Origin: Serratia sp. M24T3
Lineage (GTDB): Bacteria; Pseudomonadota; Gammaproteobacteria; Enterobacterales; Enterobacteriaceae
DNA: 64,000 nucleotides
Assembly: GCF_000257645.1 (NCBI RefSeq)
Contig: NZ_AJHJ01000016.1
Span: 29,897-93,896 of the forward strand
Direction: 5' to 3'
The position numbers were made by a program, and so were the translations under genes. Position 1 is the stretch's first letter; each line of letters opens with the position of its first letter. The notes under the pieces are model-generated. The model saw only the letters and a list, made by a program, of their open reading frames with translations, had not been told where the DNA came from and searched no databases. Positions 22,677 through 29,814 of the stretch are shown here, in pieces.

Positions 22677-22943
22677 ATGACTACTTTTGCTATTTCAACA
22701 TCAGATAAAAATGACAAATTAAACAGTAAGTTAATATCTCTTTATGGTACACAGAACTTTCTTTTAGTTGACGATTTTTTGCGTATTGTCATTTCAGATA
22801 AAGATGTAACATCCGAAGATGTTTTTAAAAAGCTTAATCATCAAGGTGATGTTGATGGGAAACTTGTTATATTCGCAGTGAACTCCTACTTCGGATTTCA
22901 TAACAAAACTACCTGGGAGTGGCTTAAGGCTCGGGGGGTATAA
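22677..22943 (+). CDS. 88-residue protein, possible Cas2/SinR-like fold
   Basis: Starts MTTFAISTSDKNDKLNSKLI. A first beta strand, a helix, QNFLLVDDFLRIVIS, a helix (TSEDVFKKLNHQ), DVDGKLVIFAVNSYFGFH and a final WEWLKARG give a beta-alpha-beta-beta-alpha-beta order. This reminds me of short SinR/Cas2-like ferredoxin-fold proteins (a strand, an -xxD loop, then D-K-F-A-hydrophobic and a terminal W-WL), but the match is by pattern only. It is 2 bases ahead of the coiled-coil membrane protein gene, so the two are an operon. A/T-rich, unlike the phage core. Confidence 0.7.
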   Translation: MTTFAISTSDKNDKLNSKLISLYGTQNFLLVDDFLRIVISDKDVTSEDVFKKLNHQGDVDGKLVIFAVNSYFGFHNKTTWEWLKARGV

Positions 22944-22945
22944 AG

Positions 22946-23365
22946 ATGCGTGGCAATGATAGAGATGCTATAGTTACCCCAACAAGTGATAGTGCATCAA
23001 CTGGGGGTGGTTCTACAGAACACGCCCTTCAGCAATGGATTATTCAGACTATCAATAGCCTCAAGGATGATTTTGCGACATCTAATGCGAGGAGTGAAAC
23101 TATGCATGGCAATATTACTGATCACACTATTTCGCTTGGTCGCATGGCTTCGTCTCTTGAGAGGATAGAAGAACTTCTTAAAAACCAGACAGCTAAAGTT
23201 GAAAAGCTAGATATATCTGTCAAAGATGTTGATGCTACTATTAAAAAATATAAATATATTATTTTAGGGTTCACAATTGCTCTTAGTGTTGTAGGGACCA
23301 TAATTACTTACTTTTTTGGATCCACCTTGTCTACGATAGCTCATGCTGTGATGGCCCTGCATTGA
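22946..23365 (+). CDS. coiled-coil protein with C-terminal membrane anchor
   Basis: A 139-residue protein. The N-terminal 35 residues are polar and Gly/Ser-rich. Residues 40-105 carry heptads (TISLGRMASSLERIEELLKN, AKVEKLDISVKDVDATIKKY) and residues 106-128 form one membrane span (IILGFTIALSVVGTIITYFF). The shape, a cytoplasmic coiled-coil sensor or scaffold on the inner membrane, fits exclusion and abortive-infection effectors, but also many structural proteins. It is the last gene of the block behind cI. Confidence 0.75.
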   Translation: MRGNDRDAIVTPTSDSASTGGGSTEHALQQWIIQTINSLKDDFATSNARSETMHGNITDHTISLGRMASSLERIEELLKNQTAKVEKLDISVKDVDATIKKYKYIILGFTIALSVVGTIITYFFGSTLSTIAHAVMALH

Positions 23366-23410
23366 ATTAACAATAAACACAGTTTCTTAGCCATTTTTTT
23401 TCTCTTACCT

Positions 23411-23475
23411 ATTGAATGCCTATAACAACACTAGTCCGTACTATGCTGTTCGCCGGGACCTTACCCGGCTTTTTT
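23411..23475 (+). ncRNA. promoter-terminator cassette A
   Basis: ATTGAATGCCTATAACAACA (a -10-like TATAAC) leads in about 40 bases to a GCCGGG/CCCGGC hairpin and TTTTT. It shares its start and hairpin with cassette B. No open frame is enclosed. It would give an RNA of about 45 bases if used. Confidence 0.45.
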
Positions 23476-23612
23476 GTGGACGCACCTTACCTCAAGTTTT
23501 GTATGCACAGCAATTACCCAAAACGATCCAATACCCTGATAAATACACAGTGTGAATTTTTTGTAAAATGTAATATTATGCTGTTATCAAAGGCTTCCAA
23601 TCGAAGTCTACC

Positions 23613-23679
23613 ATTGAATACTTATAATAAAACTGTGTGTAGCATTCCTTTTGACGCCGGGTTCACCGGCTTTTTTTTT
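23613..23679 (+). ncRNA. promoter-terminator cassette B
   Basis: ATTGAATACTTATAATAAAA, with a perfect TATAAT, is followed by a GCCGGG/CCGGC hairpin and nine T. It is an evident relative of cassette A, 200 bases on. No gene is enclosed. Confidence 0.45.
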
Positions 23680-23760
23680 GCCCAAACTTTGACCATAAGC
23701 AAAATTATTGTTAATCTGCTAAAGCAAGACCAGTGATGTGGTTGAGCATTATCCCTCCAA

Positions 23761-23823
23761 TTGGTTTCTTATTTTCTGATACCTTATAATCCGATACTTC
23801 CGGCCATTGCGCCGGTTTTTTTT
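23761..23823 (+). ncRNA. promoter-terminator cassette C
   Basis: TTGGTT, 18 bases, TATAAT, then a CCGGC/GCCGG hairpin and eight T. The transcript would be only about 30 bases. The design is like cassettes A and B although the sequence differs. Between 23366 and 23872 I find no protein gene. Confidence 0.45.
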
Positions 23824-23872
23824 GCCCTTCATACCCCCTTCCTCACATGCTCAGCTGCATCCTGCAAAACGC

Positions 23873-24082
23873 CTACTCCTCCAAAATCCGTACTGCCAAC
23901 TCCATACACTGAAGCTGCTCCTCATCCCACTTCTCTATGCCCTTTGCTAACTCAGTCCTGAGCACGTCGGCTATCGCCACCCTCTTCGTCTCATAACGTT
24001 CCGAAGTTAGTACAAAGACAGCATCCCCCACTATCCGACACATTTCTTGGTATCGGCGCTCTGCCTCTGCTTCGTAGTCCAT
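23873..24082 (-). CDS. hypothetical protein adjacent to OL
   Basis: A 69-residue helical protein from ATG 24082 starting MDYEAEAERRYQEMCRIVGD, ending in EEQLQCMELAVRILEE. GAGG lies 7 bases before the ATG. It is transcribed away from OL on the minus strand, towards the cI accessory genes. Its promoter must lie in or near OL, so CI may control it. Family not recognised. Confidence 0.6.
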   Translation of the reverse strand: MDYEAEAERRYQEMCRIVGDAVFVLTSERYETKRVAIADVLRTELAKGIEKWDEEQLQCMELAVRILEE

Positions 24083-24191
24083 AGCCAACCCTCAAGATAG
24101 ATTGAATTTCATACAACATTACCTCCATGCACCTGCTTTTGGCTAGGTGCGATGAGTCACGTCTGAAGGAGAGTGAAAATAAATTATCAAT

Positions 24192-24268
24192 TTAATCAAA
24201 ATGATAATCTACCACCTTAGCAAATTTATCATTTTGCTATTGCCAATAATTTATCATTTAGATAAAGT
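24192..24268. promoter_or_regulatory. OL operator region and promoter pL
   Basis: Three 17-base sites: TTAATCAAAATGATAAT at 24192, TTTATCATTTTGCTATT at 24225, and TTTATCATTTAGATAAA at 24250 (near-perfect). The last sits between TTGCCA (-35, 24240) and TAAAGT (-10, 24263) with 17-base spacing, a plus-strand promoter. Both sites and promoter mirror those at OR-pR, so one repressor serves both. Confidence 0.8.
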
Positions 24269-24343
24269 CACTCCATCGAAACGAAACATCGATGCGGAGC
24301 AAGAGGCGCCGTGAAGTACTCACCAGGATGGTGAATCAATCGA

Positions 24344-24357
24344 GCGCTGAAAAGTGC
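24344..24357 (+). promoter_or_regulatory. nutL boxB hairpin
   Basis: GCGCT-GAAA-AGTGC, a 5-bp stem (one G-U pair) with a GAAA loop, about 75 bases after pL and 160 before N. Flanked by AATCAATCGA as at nutR. A boxA is not obvious. Confidence 0.78.
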
Positions 24358-24519
24358 AAACAACCAAGCGAGATAGTTTTGGGGTGTGGTGAAGAGTTCA
24401 TGGACGGGAATATGTCGCACGTAGAGCGGCGAGGCCAGCTCAATTCACTTAATGATGGTAAGCGGGTCACATTGGGAATCTCACCTACCACACCACCCAA
24501 ACCATTTCAGGAGGTCATG

Positions 24520-24879
24520 ATGATTAAGCTTCACAACATCAAAGCTAACGCTCGTAGCCGTCGTGACGAGCAGCGCAAAGCGAAGCAGCGGGTATGGGCC
24601 ACCGCCAATCCATTACTCGTTGGCAGGACGTATCAGGTAGCACCTCAGCGCCTATCGCTCATCAAGCGTGCTGGTTACTCACCGGCACCACTGAAATTTC
24701 TCGCCGCCAGCGCTAAAAAGCGGGTGAAGGAATACAAGATGCAAATAATCAGAGCTTCGTACCTGTTCGAATATGAATTTAAACGCAAGCCTCTGACTGA
24801 GGGCTCTATCTGCTTGCCAGATGTTGCACGATTCGCAGCCGGGCATCGTAAACCAGTTGAAACAGTAACAGCGAGGTAA
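24520..24879 (+). CDS. N: early antitermination protein N
   Basis: A 119-residue protein with the N-type arginine-rich RNA-binding helix NARSRRDEQRKAKQRVWATA followed by NPLLVG, which is shared with lambda N (AANPLLVG). The ATG at 24520 is chosen over 24517 because AGGAGG lies 5 bases before it. N binds boxB RNA at the nut sites and with host Nus factors makes RNA polymerase ignore early terminators. It is the first gene from pL, as in lambda. Confidence 0.92.
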   Translation: MIKLHNIKANARSRRDEQRKAKQRVWATANPLLVGRTYQVAPQRLSLIKRAGYSPAPLKFLAASAKKRVKEYKMQIIRASYLFEYEFKRKPLTEGSICLPDVARFAAGHRKPVETVTAR

Positions 24880-24891
24880 TCAAGAGATTCC

Positions 24892-25614
24892 ATGACGCCA
24901 TCTACACTACCTAACAAGCTCTGGCGGGCCGCCTCTCAAGTTAAAAGCTTCGTTGAGAAAATGCCTAATGGTGTTTCATTATCTGTTATACGAGACAAGG
25001 TTAGCGCTTATAGCTCCCTTATAAATCATGACAGAAAGAAATTAGTTGAGCACCTCAAGCAACGGGAGAATATTTTAGTTTTTGAAGTAAAGCCCCCTGC
25101 AGGCGGCAGGAAAGCAACCTTTTTGCGTCACAAGAAATTCGGGTGGCCAAAGGATATGCCATGCAATCTTGCACCAGAAATAAAGAGCTGCTCCAAATGT
25201 CACTTAGAAAAGCCAACCGGTGAGTTCTATAAAAACTCTACAACTTCTGATGGTAAGCAATCTTATTGCATTGAATGCGTAAAGGCCTCGTCAGCAGAAA
25301 GGAGTTGGAAAAAAGGCGACTCTTATGCAAAACGCCCCGCCACGACAATAAACGAGATTAATGAAATGGAAATTAAGCCAGCTATTACAGTAAGCCCTAC
25401 GGCCCTTCGTCAGCAGGCCGAAGAGTTAATTCGCAAGGCTGAAGAAGCGGAGAACGCTGCCAAAAACAATGACCTGTTCAATAAAAAACTACAACCAATT
25501 CGTCTTGAGATTCTTCAGGCAATAGCTGGGGCTCAAAAGCTATTCGACCAGCAAATGGATGCCATGGCCTCACTTGAAGTAGCAGCAGCAAAACTCAGAA
25601 ATCTGACTGCTTAA
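24892..25614 (+). CDS. early-region protein with zinc-finger-like motif
   Basis: A 240-residue protein. The first 80 residues look like a winged helix (VSLSVIRDKVSAYSSLINHD then EVKPPAGGRKATFLRH). Residues 98-123 hold CSKCHLEKP and YCIEC, a CxxC-CxxC zinc pair like that in endonuclease VII-type HNH proteins but without the nuclease part. The C-terminal third is a coiled coil. The name is unknown to me; a DNA-binding role is likely. Confidence 0.7.
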   Translation: MTPSTLPNKLWRAASQVKSFVEKMPNGVSLSVIRDKVSAYSSLINHDRKKLVEHLKQRENILVFEVKPPAGGRKATFLRHKKFGWPKDMPCNLAPEIKSCSKCHLEKPTGEFYKNSTTSDGKQSYCIECVKASSAERSWKKGDSYAKRPATTINEINEMEIKPAITVSPTALRQQAEELIRKAEEAENAAKNNDLFNKKLQPIRLEILQAIAGAQKLFDQQMDAMASLEVAAAKLRNLTA

Positions 25615-25660
25615 GGCAGGCCATCGTAAATCATCAGAAACAGCTCGATAAGGAGTGAGT

Positions 25661-25918
25661 ATGGAAGAGTTAATTCAAGAAATTAAAGTGGCTTACAACG
25701 AATCGGAAAAGGCTTTCACGCACGAACCAATGAATTTTGATGAACGCATTTTCGCAATGAATTCTTGGTGGGCAGCCGTAACGCCAGAGAAGGTGATGAA
25801 GTTGGTAAGGGCACTTGAAAAAGGCGGATATTCAGCACCGCCTGAAGGAGAAGGCGCAGCATGTTCAGGCTCAGCGTCTAGCCTTGGGAAGTTGCCACGA
25901 CCACCGCAAAGTTTCTGA
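25661..25918 (+). CDS. hypothetical early protein
   Basis: An 85-residue protein from ATG 25661 (AAGGAGTGAGT upstream), starting MEELIQEIKVAYNESEKAFT. The first 60 residues are a plausible helical domain; the last 25 (GEGAACSGSASSLGKLPRPP) are unusual, and their DNA is shared with the 3' end of the convergent DUF2622 gene. The original C-terminus may have been replaced when that gene arrived. Confidence 0.55.
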   Translation: MEELIQEIKVAYNESEKAFTHEPMNFDERIFAMNSWWAAVTPEKVMKLVRALEKGGYSAPPEGEGAACSGSASSLGKLPRPPQSF

Positions 25919-26155
25919 AACCAAAACATGTGGATGTATGTTTAATGCGTTAGCAATTCCAAAAACCTGTTCCCTGACCTGTAAAGCGTTGAGGTTATTC
26001 TCTCCTACATACTCCGCATCAGGAAGCTGATAGCTGACCCCATCATCTCCTGTTATTTCTCTGGAATATCCGTGCTCCTTCATTTTTTCATGAAGCTTGT
26101 TATATGTATCCCAATCAGAACCACGCAATTCAACCCGAACTGTGAACATCGGCAT
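25871..26155 (-). CDS. DUF2622 family protein
   Basis: A 94-residue protein with the DUF2622 start MFTVRVELRGSDWDTYNKLH, a GVSYQLPDAEYV middle and a helix QVREQVFGIANAL. The family is small, soluble and of unknown function in enterobacteria and their phages. It is minus-strand within the plus-strand pL operon, so it needs its own promoter; its 3' end overlaps the neighbour by 48 bases. Confidence 0.8.
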   Translation of the reverse strand: MPMFTVRVELRGSDWDTYNKLHEKMKEHGYSREITGDDGVSYQLPDAEYVGENNLNALQVREQVFGIANALNIHPHVLVSETLRWSWQLPKARR

Positions 26156-26368
26156 TTATAAGACCCTATCTTTGACTGTGGAATAACCAAATTATCAGTT
26201 TCCTTTGACTGTGGAAAGCAGGGAAACCACCTCGCCTGACGTGGCTAAAAGCAGGCACTATCCAGTGACTTTACCCTGCGCCTACTCAGCAAGGGCGCAT
26301 GAATAAAGGCATTAACAACGAGCTGACTTAGGTCGGCTTTTTTTGTACCTAAAAAACAGGAAAACAGA

Positions 26369-27332
26369 ATGAGCAAAGAGAAAGTCATTGCCTATAAGGG
26401 TTTCGACAAAAACATGCAGTGCCGTGGATTTCAGTTTGAAATGGGTAAAACCTTTGAGCACACCGGCAAGGTTGAAGCTTGTGGCTCTGGCTTTCATGCC
26501 TGTGAAAACCCTCTGGACGTATTCAGTTATTACCCGCCAGGTGAAAGCGTTTATGCCGAAGTTGAATCATCAGGCGAAATTGATCGCGATGGTGACGATA
26601 GCAAAATAGCCAGTGCGAAAATCACAATCACTGCTGAAATTTCGATTCATCAAATGGTGGCGAAAGCTGTTGAGTGGATTTGGGGCAAGATTGATAAAAC
26701 CATTGAACAGACGATCACCAAAGGCAACTGGTCAGCGGCAACTAACACTGGCAACCGGTCAGCGGCAACTAACACTGGCGACCAGTCAGCGGCAACTAAC
26801 ACTGGCAACCGGTCAGCGGCAACTAACACTGGCGACCAGTCAGCGGCAACTAACACTGGCTACCGGTCAGCGGCAACTAACACTGGCAACCGGTCAGCGG
26901 CAACTAACACTCGGCTACCGGTCAGCGGCAACTAACACTGGCTACCGGTCAGCGGCAACTAACACTGGCAACCGGTCAGCGGCAACTAACACTGGCGACC
27001 AGTCAGCGGCAACTAACACTGGCGACCAGTCAGCGGCAACTAACACTGGCTACCGGTCAGCGGCAACTAACACTGGCTACCGGTCAGCGGCAACTAACAC
27101 TGGCGACCAGTCAGCGGCCGAAGTGAGTGGATCACAATCTGTGGCAGCATCATTCGGAGAAAGCGGGAAAGCTAAAGCCTCTGCGTCTGGCGCTATCGTG
27201 CTGTGCTACAGAAATGACGACGGTGAAATTATTCACATCCGGGCTAGCAAGGTTGGTGACAACGGCATTAAGCCCGACACATGGTACTCGCTGAGTGAAG
27301 ATGGTGAATTTGAAGAAACAAAAGCCGCCTAG
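26369..27332 (+). pseudogene. phage repeat protein (DUF7666-like) with a frameshift in its repeat tract
   Basis: The N-terminal about 118 residues (MSKEKVIAYKGFDKNMQCRG..., GSGFHACENPLDVFSYYPPG) are like phage proteins with a DUF7666-type head. Then come nine-residue repeats G(N/D/Y)(R/Q)SAATNT. After seven units an extra C at 26912 shifts the frame and the upstream frame ends at 26935. The remaining units and a conserved C-terminal domain (ASGAIVLCYRNDDGEIIHIR) continue in the next frame to 27332. Removing one base restores a protein of about 320 residues. This could be decay, phase variation or a sequencing error. Confidence 0.8.
26723..27119 (+). repeat. 27-bp coding minisatellite, 14 full units plus a partial
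   Basis: Units have a constant TCAGCGGCAACTAACACT part and a variable nine-base head (GGCAACCGG, GGCGACCAG or GGCTACCGG). Units 1-7 and 8-14 are in register apart from the one-base insertion at 26912. Confidence 0.97.
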
Positions 27333-27343
27333 AGCGGTTTTTT
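27324..27343 (+). terminator. terminator of the repeat-protein gene
   Basis: A CCGC/GCGG hairpin overlapping the stop codon, followed by TTTTTT. Confidence 0.75.
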
Positions 27344-27376
27344 GTTACCCCTACCCAAATCAGTATCGGAGCTTAT

Positions 27377-27472
27377 ATGTCTTACAACGAAAAGTTTTGG
27401 CCTTCATTAACGTTTGGTTGCGTGCTGTTTTGGGTGTTGATGGGATTTCTAACTTTTATTTTTCTGATGTGA
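27377..27472 (+). CDS. 31-residue membrane peptide
   Basis: Codes MSYNEKFWPSLTFGCVLFWV then LMGFLTFIFLM, one membrane span. GGAG lies 5 bases before the ATG. The next gene follows 10 bases after its stop. Confidence 0.65.
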   Translation: MSYNEKFWPSLTFGCVLFWVLMGFLTFIFLM

Positions 27473-27482
27473 GGATCGGATT

Positions 27483-27707
27483 ATGAGCAAAGAAACAGGT
27501 GGTCCAGCATTTCCTAGATCAAACAATTTCTCGTCAGGCGGTGGTGGTGGTAACTCTAGCGGCATGACGCTGCGCGATTACCTGGCTGCTAAGGCGATGC
27601 AGGCCACTCAATCAAACCCTGAGTGGAATCACTGGAGTACGGAACAACATGCTGTGTATGCATATGGAGTGGCTGACGCCATGCTGGCAGAAAGGAGTAA
27701 GCCATGA
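27483..27707 (+). CDS. conserved small early phage protein
   Basis: A 74-residue protein of a type frequent in lambdoid early regions: TGGPAFP at the start, a Gly-rich linker, then GMTLRDYLAAKAMQA and a final VYAYGVADAMLAER. Its function is unknown. It overlaps the next gene by 4 bases. Confidence 0.75.
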   Translation: MSKETGGPAFPRSNNFSSGGGGGNSSGMTLRDYLAAKAMQATQSNPEWNHWSTEQHAVYAYGVADAMLAERSKP

Positions 27708-27895
27708 GTAATTGCAATAATAGGTATTGCATAGGCGGCGTTGAATTTATTCCCTGCTGTTCTGGCATTGAATGTGGCTGTATGGGTCAGCCTGTAGCAG
27801 CAAAATACTGCCCCGAATGTAATACAGAAAAGCGCGAACCTACCCACGGAGATGCAATTGAACGCCTCGAATACGTTGAGTGGCTTGACGAATAG
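27704..27895 (+). CDS. Cys-rich small protein
   Basis: A 63-residue protein with nine cysteines, including CCSGIECGC and CPEC, predicting zinc binding. It is translationally coupled to the preceding gene (ATGA). Family unknown. Confidence 0.65.
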   Translation: MSNCNNRYCIGGVEFIPCCSGIECGCMGQPVAAKYCPECNTEKREPTHGDAIERLEYVEWLDE

Positions 27896-27955
27896 CCCCA
27901 TCCTGCTGCGCATTCACTGAGTGCTCAGCGTGAAAACCCCTCGTTGTTCTGTTTA

Positions 27956-27980
27956 GCCCTCCAAGTGAGGGCTTCTTTTT
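27956..27980 (+). terminator. early-region terminator
   Basis: GCCCTC/GAGGGC hairpin followed by TTCTTTTT. N-modified polymerase would read through it. Confidence 0.75.
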
Positions 27981-27994
27981 GTCTGGAGAAAATC

Positions 27995-28297
27995 ATGAAA
28001 GAGTTGCGGTTCTATGGTGCCAGTGACGATCTTTTTGAATGCGACGGCGCCATTCGAGAGGAAATTAGCTGCTTCGATAGTGTTGGTTTATATCACCTGA
28101 AATCTGCCGATGGCGAGGTTATGGTGGTCGCACAATATCTTGAAAGCGGTCTATGGAGTATCGGTATATCGCCAGTAAATGAAGGTTTACCAGTACCGTC
28201 TTGGCCTTGCTCCTATTCAATTTACAAGCACGGCTACAGCACACTGTTGACCATGCAGGTACCGGACGACACAGAGATTGTGAGCAAAGAAGATTGA
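27995..28297 (+). CDS. hypothetical early protein, 100 residues
   Basis: Starts MKELRFYGASDDLFECDGAI; the ATG at 27995 follows CTGGAGAAAATC. Strands around GLYHLKSADGEVMVVAQYLE and LWSIGISPVNEGL suggest a small beta-rich fold. It is bounded by terminators on both sides. Family unknown. Confidence 0.65.
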   Translation: MKELRFYGASDDLFECDGAIREEISCFDSVGLYHLKSADGEVMVVAQYLESGLWSIGISPVNEGLPVPSWPCSYSIYKHGYSTLLTMQVPDDTEIVSKED

Positions 28298-28302
28298 ATA
28301 GC

Positions 28303-28327
28303 AGCCGCTTAACTAGCGGCTTTTTTT
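28303..28327 (+). terminator. early-region terminator
   Basis: GCCGC/GCGGC hairpin with loop TTAACTA, followed by TTTTTTT. Confidence 0.85.
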
Positions 28328-28355
28328 CGCCTGTACATATCCCAAGGAGATCGCC

Positions 28356-29381
28356 GTGAGCGAGACAACGGAATTATCAGTAATTGAGATTAAGCCGGAA
28401 CAGGCTCCGGCGATTTATGTTGCCAATGGGCTTGACCAGTATCTTTTGCAGATCCGTGAGTACGCGAGGGAAGCGCCAGACGTTACAACCAAAAAAGGAC
28501 GTGACCGCATTGGATCACTTGCCCTGCTAGTCGGGAAAAGCAAAAAGCTGATTGAAGAGCCAGGCAGATCTTACCTAAAGCACCTCAAAGAAGCGGTTAA
28601 ACCAGCAGAGGAAGAGCTGCGCCGCTTTACTCGTGAGTGCGATGCAATTCGTGACGCAATTTTAAAACCCCGCGCAGAGTGGGAAGCCGAGCGGGAACGC
28701 ATCGCCGCGGCTAAAGCAGCCGAACAAGAGAAGCTGCGTATTGAGGCCGAGCAACTAGCGGCGGCGGAAGTACTGAGGAAGCAGAAGGAAGTAGACCACG
28801 AGTTAGCCCTTCTCATGAATACCCAGTTCGACCGTGATGCCGCCGACGCTCAAGCCGAAGCAGAACGCCAGCGCATTGCTCATGAAGAAGAGATTAAGCG
28901 TCAGGCGGTCGAGCAGGCCCGAATTGATGCCGAACAGGAGGCAAAGCGTGAACGCGAGGAATCAGCCCAGCGCGAAGCTGCTTTAAAGCTCAAGGTTGAG
29001 CAGGAAGAACGGGCGAAAATTGAAGTTGAACAGAAAGCTGAGCGTGAAAAGAAAGAAGCTTCTGAAAAGGTCGAGCGCGATAAGAAAGAGGCGCTGGAAC
29101 GCGCTGAGCAAGAAAAACAGGACGCTATCGCAGCAGAACAGCGCAAGCAGCAGGAAGCTGAACAGCGCCGACTGGCAGAAGAAAAGCGCATCAAGGATGA
29201 AGCCGACAAACGCGCTGCCAATATCGAACATCAAAAAAACATCAACCACCAAGTGATCGCAATTCTCACCAAGTCGGGTATTTCAACCGAATGCGCTCAG
29301 GATTGTGTGATTGCCATCGTTAAGCACCAAAGAGAAGCGGCCGCATCCGGCCAGCACCCGCCCGTTCAAATCAACTATTAG
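28356..29381 (+). CDS. long coiled-coil early protein
   Basis: A 341-residue protein starting at GTG 28356 after AAGGAGATC. Residues 1-75 form a small domain (GLDQYLLQIREYAREAPDVT, RIGSLALLVGKSKKLIEEP). Residues 85-295 are an unbroken charged coiled coil rich in Glu, Ala, Lys and Arg. The end is a short helical domain (VIAILTKSGISTECAQDCVI). Similar proteins precede phage recombination genes and are often annotated TolA-like only because of composition. A role in recombination or DNA handling is suggested by place alone. Confidence 0.75.
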   Translation: MSETTELSVIEIKPEQAPAIYVANGLDQYLLQIREYAREAPDVTTKKGRDRIGSLALLVGKSKKLIEEPGRSYLKHLKEAVKPAEEELRRFTRECDAIRDAILKPRAEWEAERERIAAAKAAEQEKLRIEAEQLAAAEVLRKQKEVDHELALLMNTQFDRDAADAQAEAERQRIAHEEEIKRQAVEQARIDAEQEAKREREESAQREAALKLKVEQEERAKIEVEQKAEREKKEASEKVERDKKEALERAEQEKQDAIAAEQRKQQEAEQRRLAEEKRIKDEADKRAANIEHQKNINHQVIAILTKSGISTECAQDCVIAIVKHQREAAASGQHPPVQINY

Positions 29382-29397
29382 CAATCTGGAGTATCCC

Positions 29398-29529
29398 ATG
29401 CAAACAACGCAACTTGCAGGGTGGCCTTGCGTGGGCTGCTCTGAATCACTGCTCGACATCATCTTTCGTAATGCCAAAGACGCGGCTAAGCGCATTTGGA
29501 AAACACTTCAGCAGAAAGGTGAGCCATGA
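29398..29529 (+). CDS. 43-residue hypothetical protein
   Basis: Starts MQTTQLAGWPCVGCSESLLD with CTGGAGTATCCC before the ATG. It has one CxxC pair and overlaps the next gene by 4 bases. Unknown. Confidence 0.55.
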   Translation: MQTTQLAGWPCVGCSESLLDIIFRNAKDAAKRIWKTLQQKGEP

Positions 29530-29639
29530 ACATCAAGCGCGCAATACAGCTTTTAGCCGCCTTGGCTATAGAGAAGCACGACAACGATTTATTCAGCGTT
29601 GCGCACTGCCTATTTAATCAACGGGAGGCTTCAAAATGA
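29526..29639 (+). CDS. 37-residue hypothetical protein
   Basis: Codes MNIKRAIQLLAALAIEKHDN then DLFSVAHCLFNQREASK. Coupled on both sides through ATGA overlaps, which supports translation. Unknown. Confidence 0.55.
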   Translation: MNIKRAIQLLAALAIEKHDNDLFSVAHCLFNQREASK

Positions 29640-29806
29640 CACTTGCAGTATCAATTAAAGAAAGCGAGGAAAAGCGCAAGGGGCATCTACAAGACGCGCT
29701 GTACTTTCGCAGAAATCGACTGACTAAAGCAAAGCAAACGGCATTAATGCGAGCAAAGATTGAAAAGATGAATCAGCAGTATTTCTTGGGCGAACAACCA
29801 TTCTGA
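29636..29806 (+). CDS. 56-residue basic hypothetical protein
   Basis: Codes MTLAVSIKESEEKRKGHLQD onward, with a highly basic helix (FRRNRLTKAKQTALMRAKIE). CGGGAGG precedes the ATG inside the upstream gene. Its place directly before the recombinase genes suggests a nucleic-acid role, unproven. Confidence 0.6.
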   Translation: MTLAVSIKESEEKRKGHLQDALYFRRNRLTKAKQTALMRAKIEKMNQQYFLGEQPF

Positions 29807-29814
29807 GGTGTTAT

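Noticed and set aside
26723..27119. Regular repeats that could suggest a CRISPR array
   Set aside because: Units are contiguous 27-bp coding repeats without unique spacers and translate to a nine-residue motif in a known phage-type gene.
26613..27332. A 239-codon open frame through the repeat tract in a different frame
   Set aside because: The part before the insertion reads ATGQRQLTL repeats, an artefact of a stop-free repeat in all frames; only its part after 26912 is the true C-terminus of the frameshifted gene.
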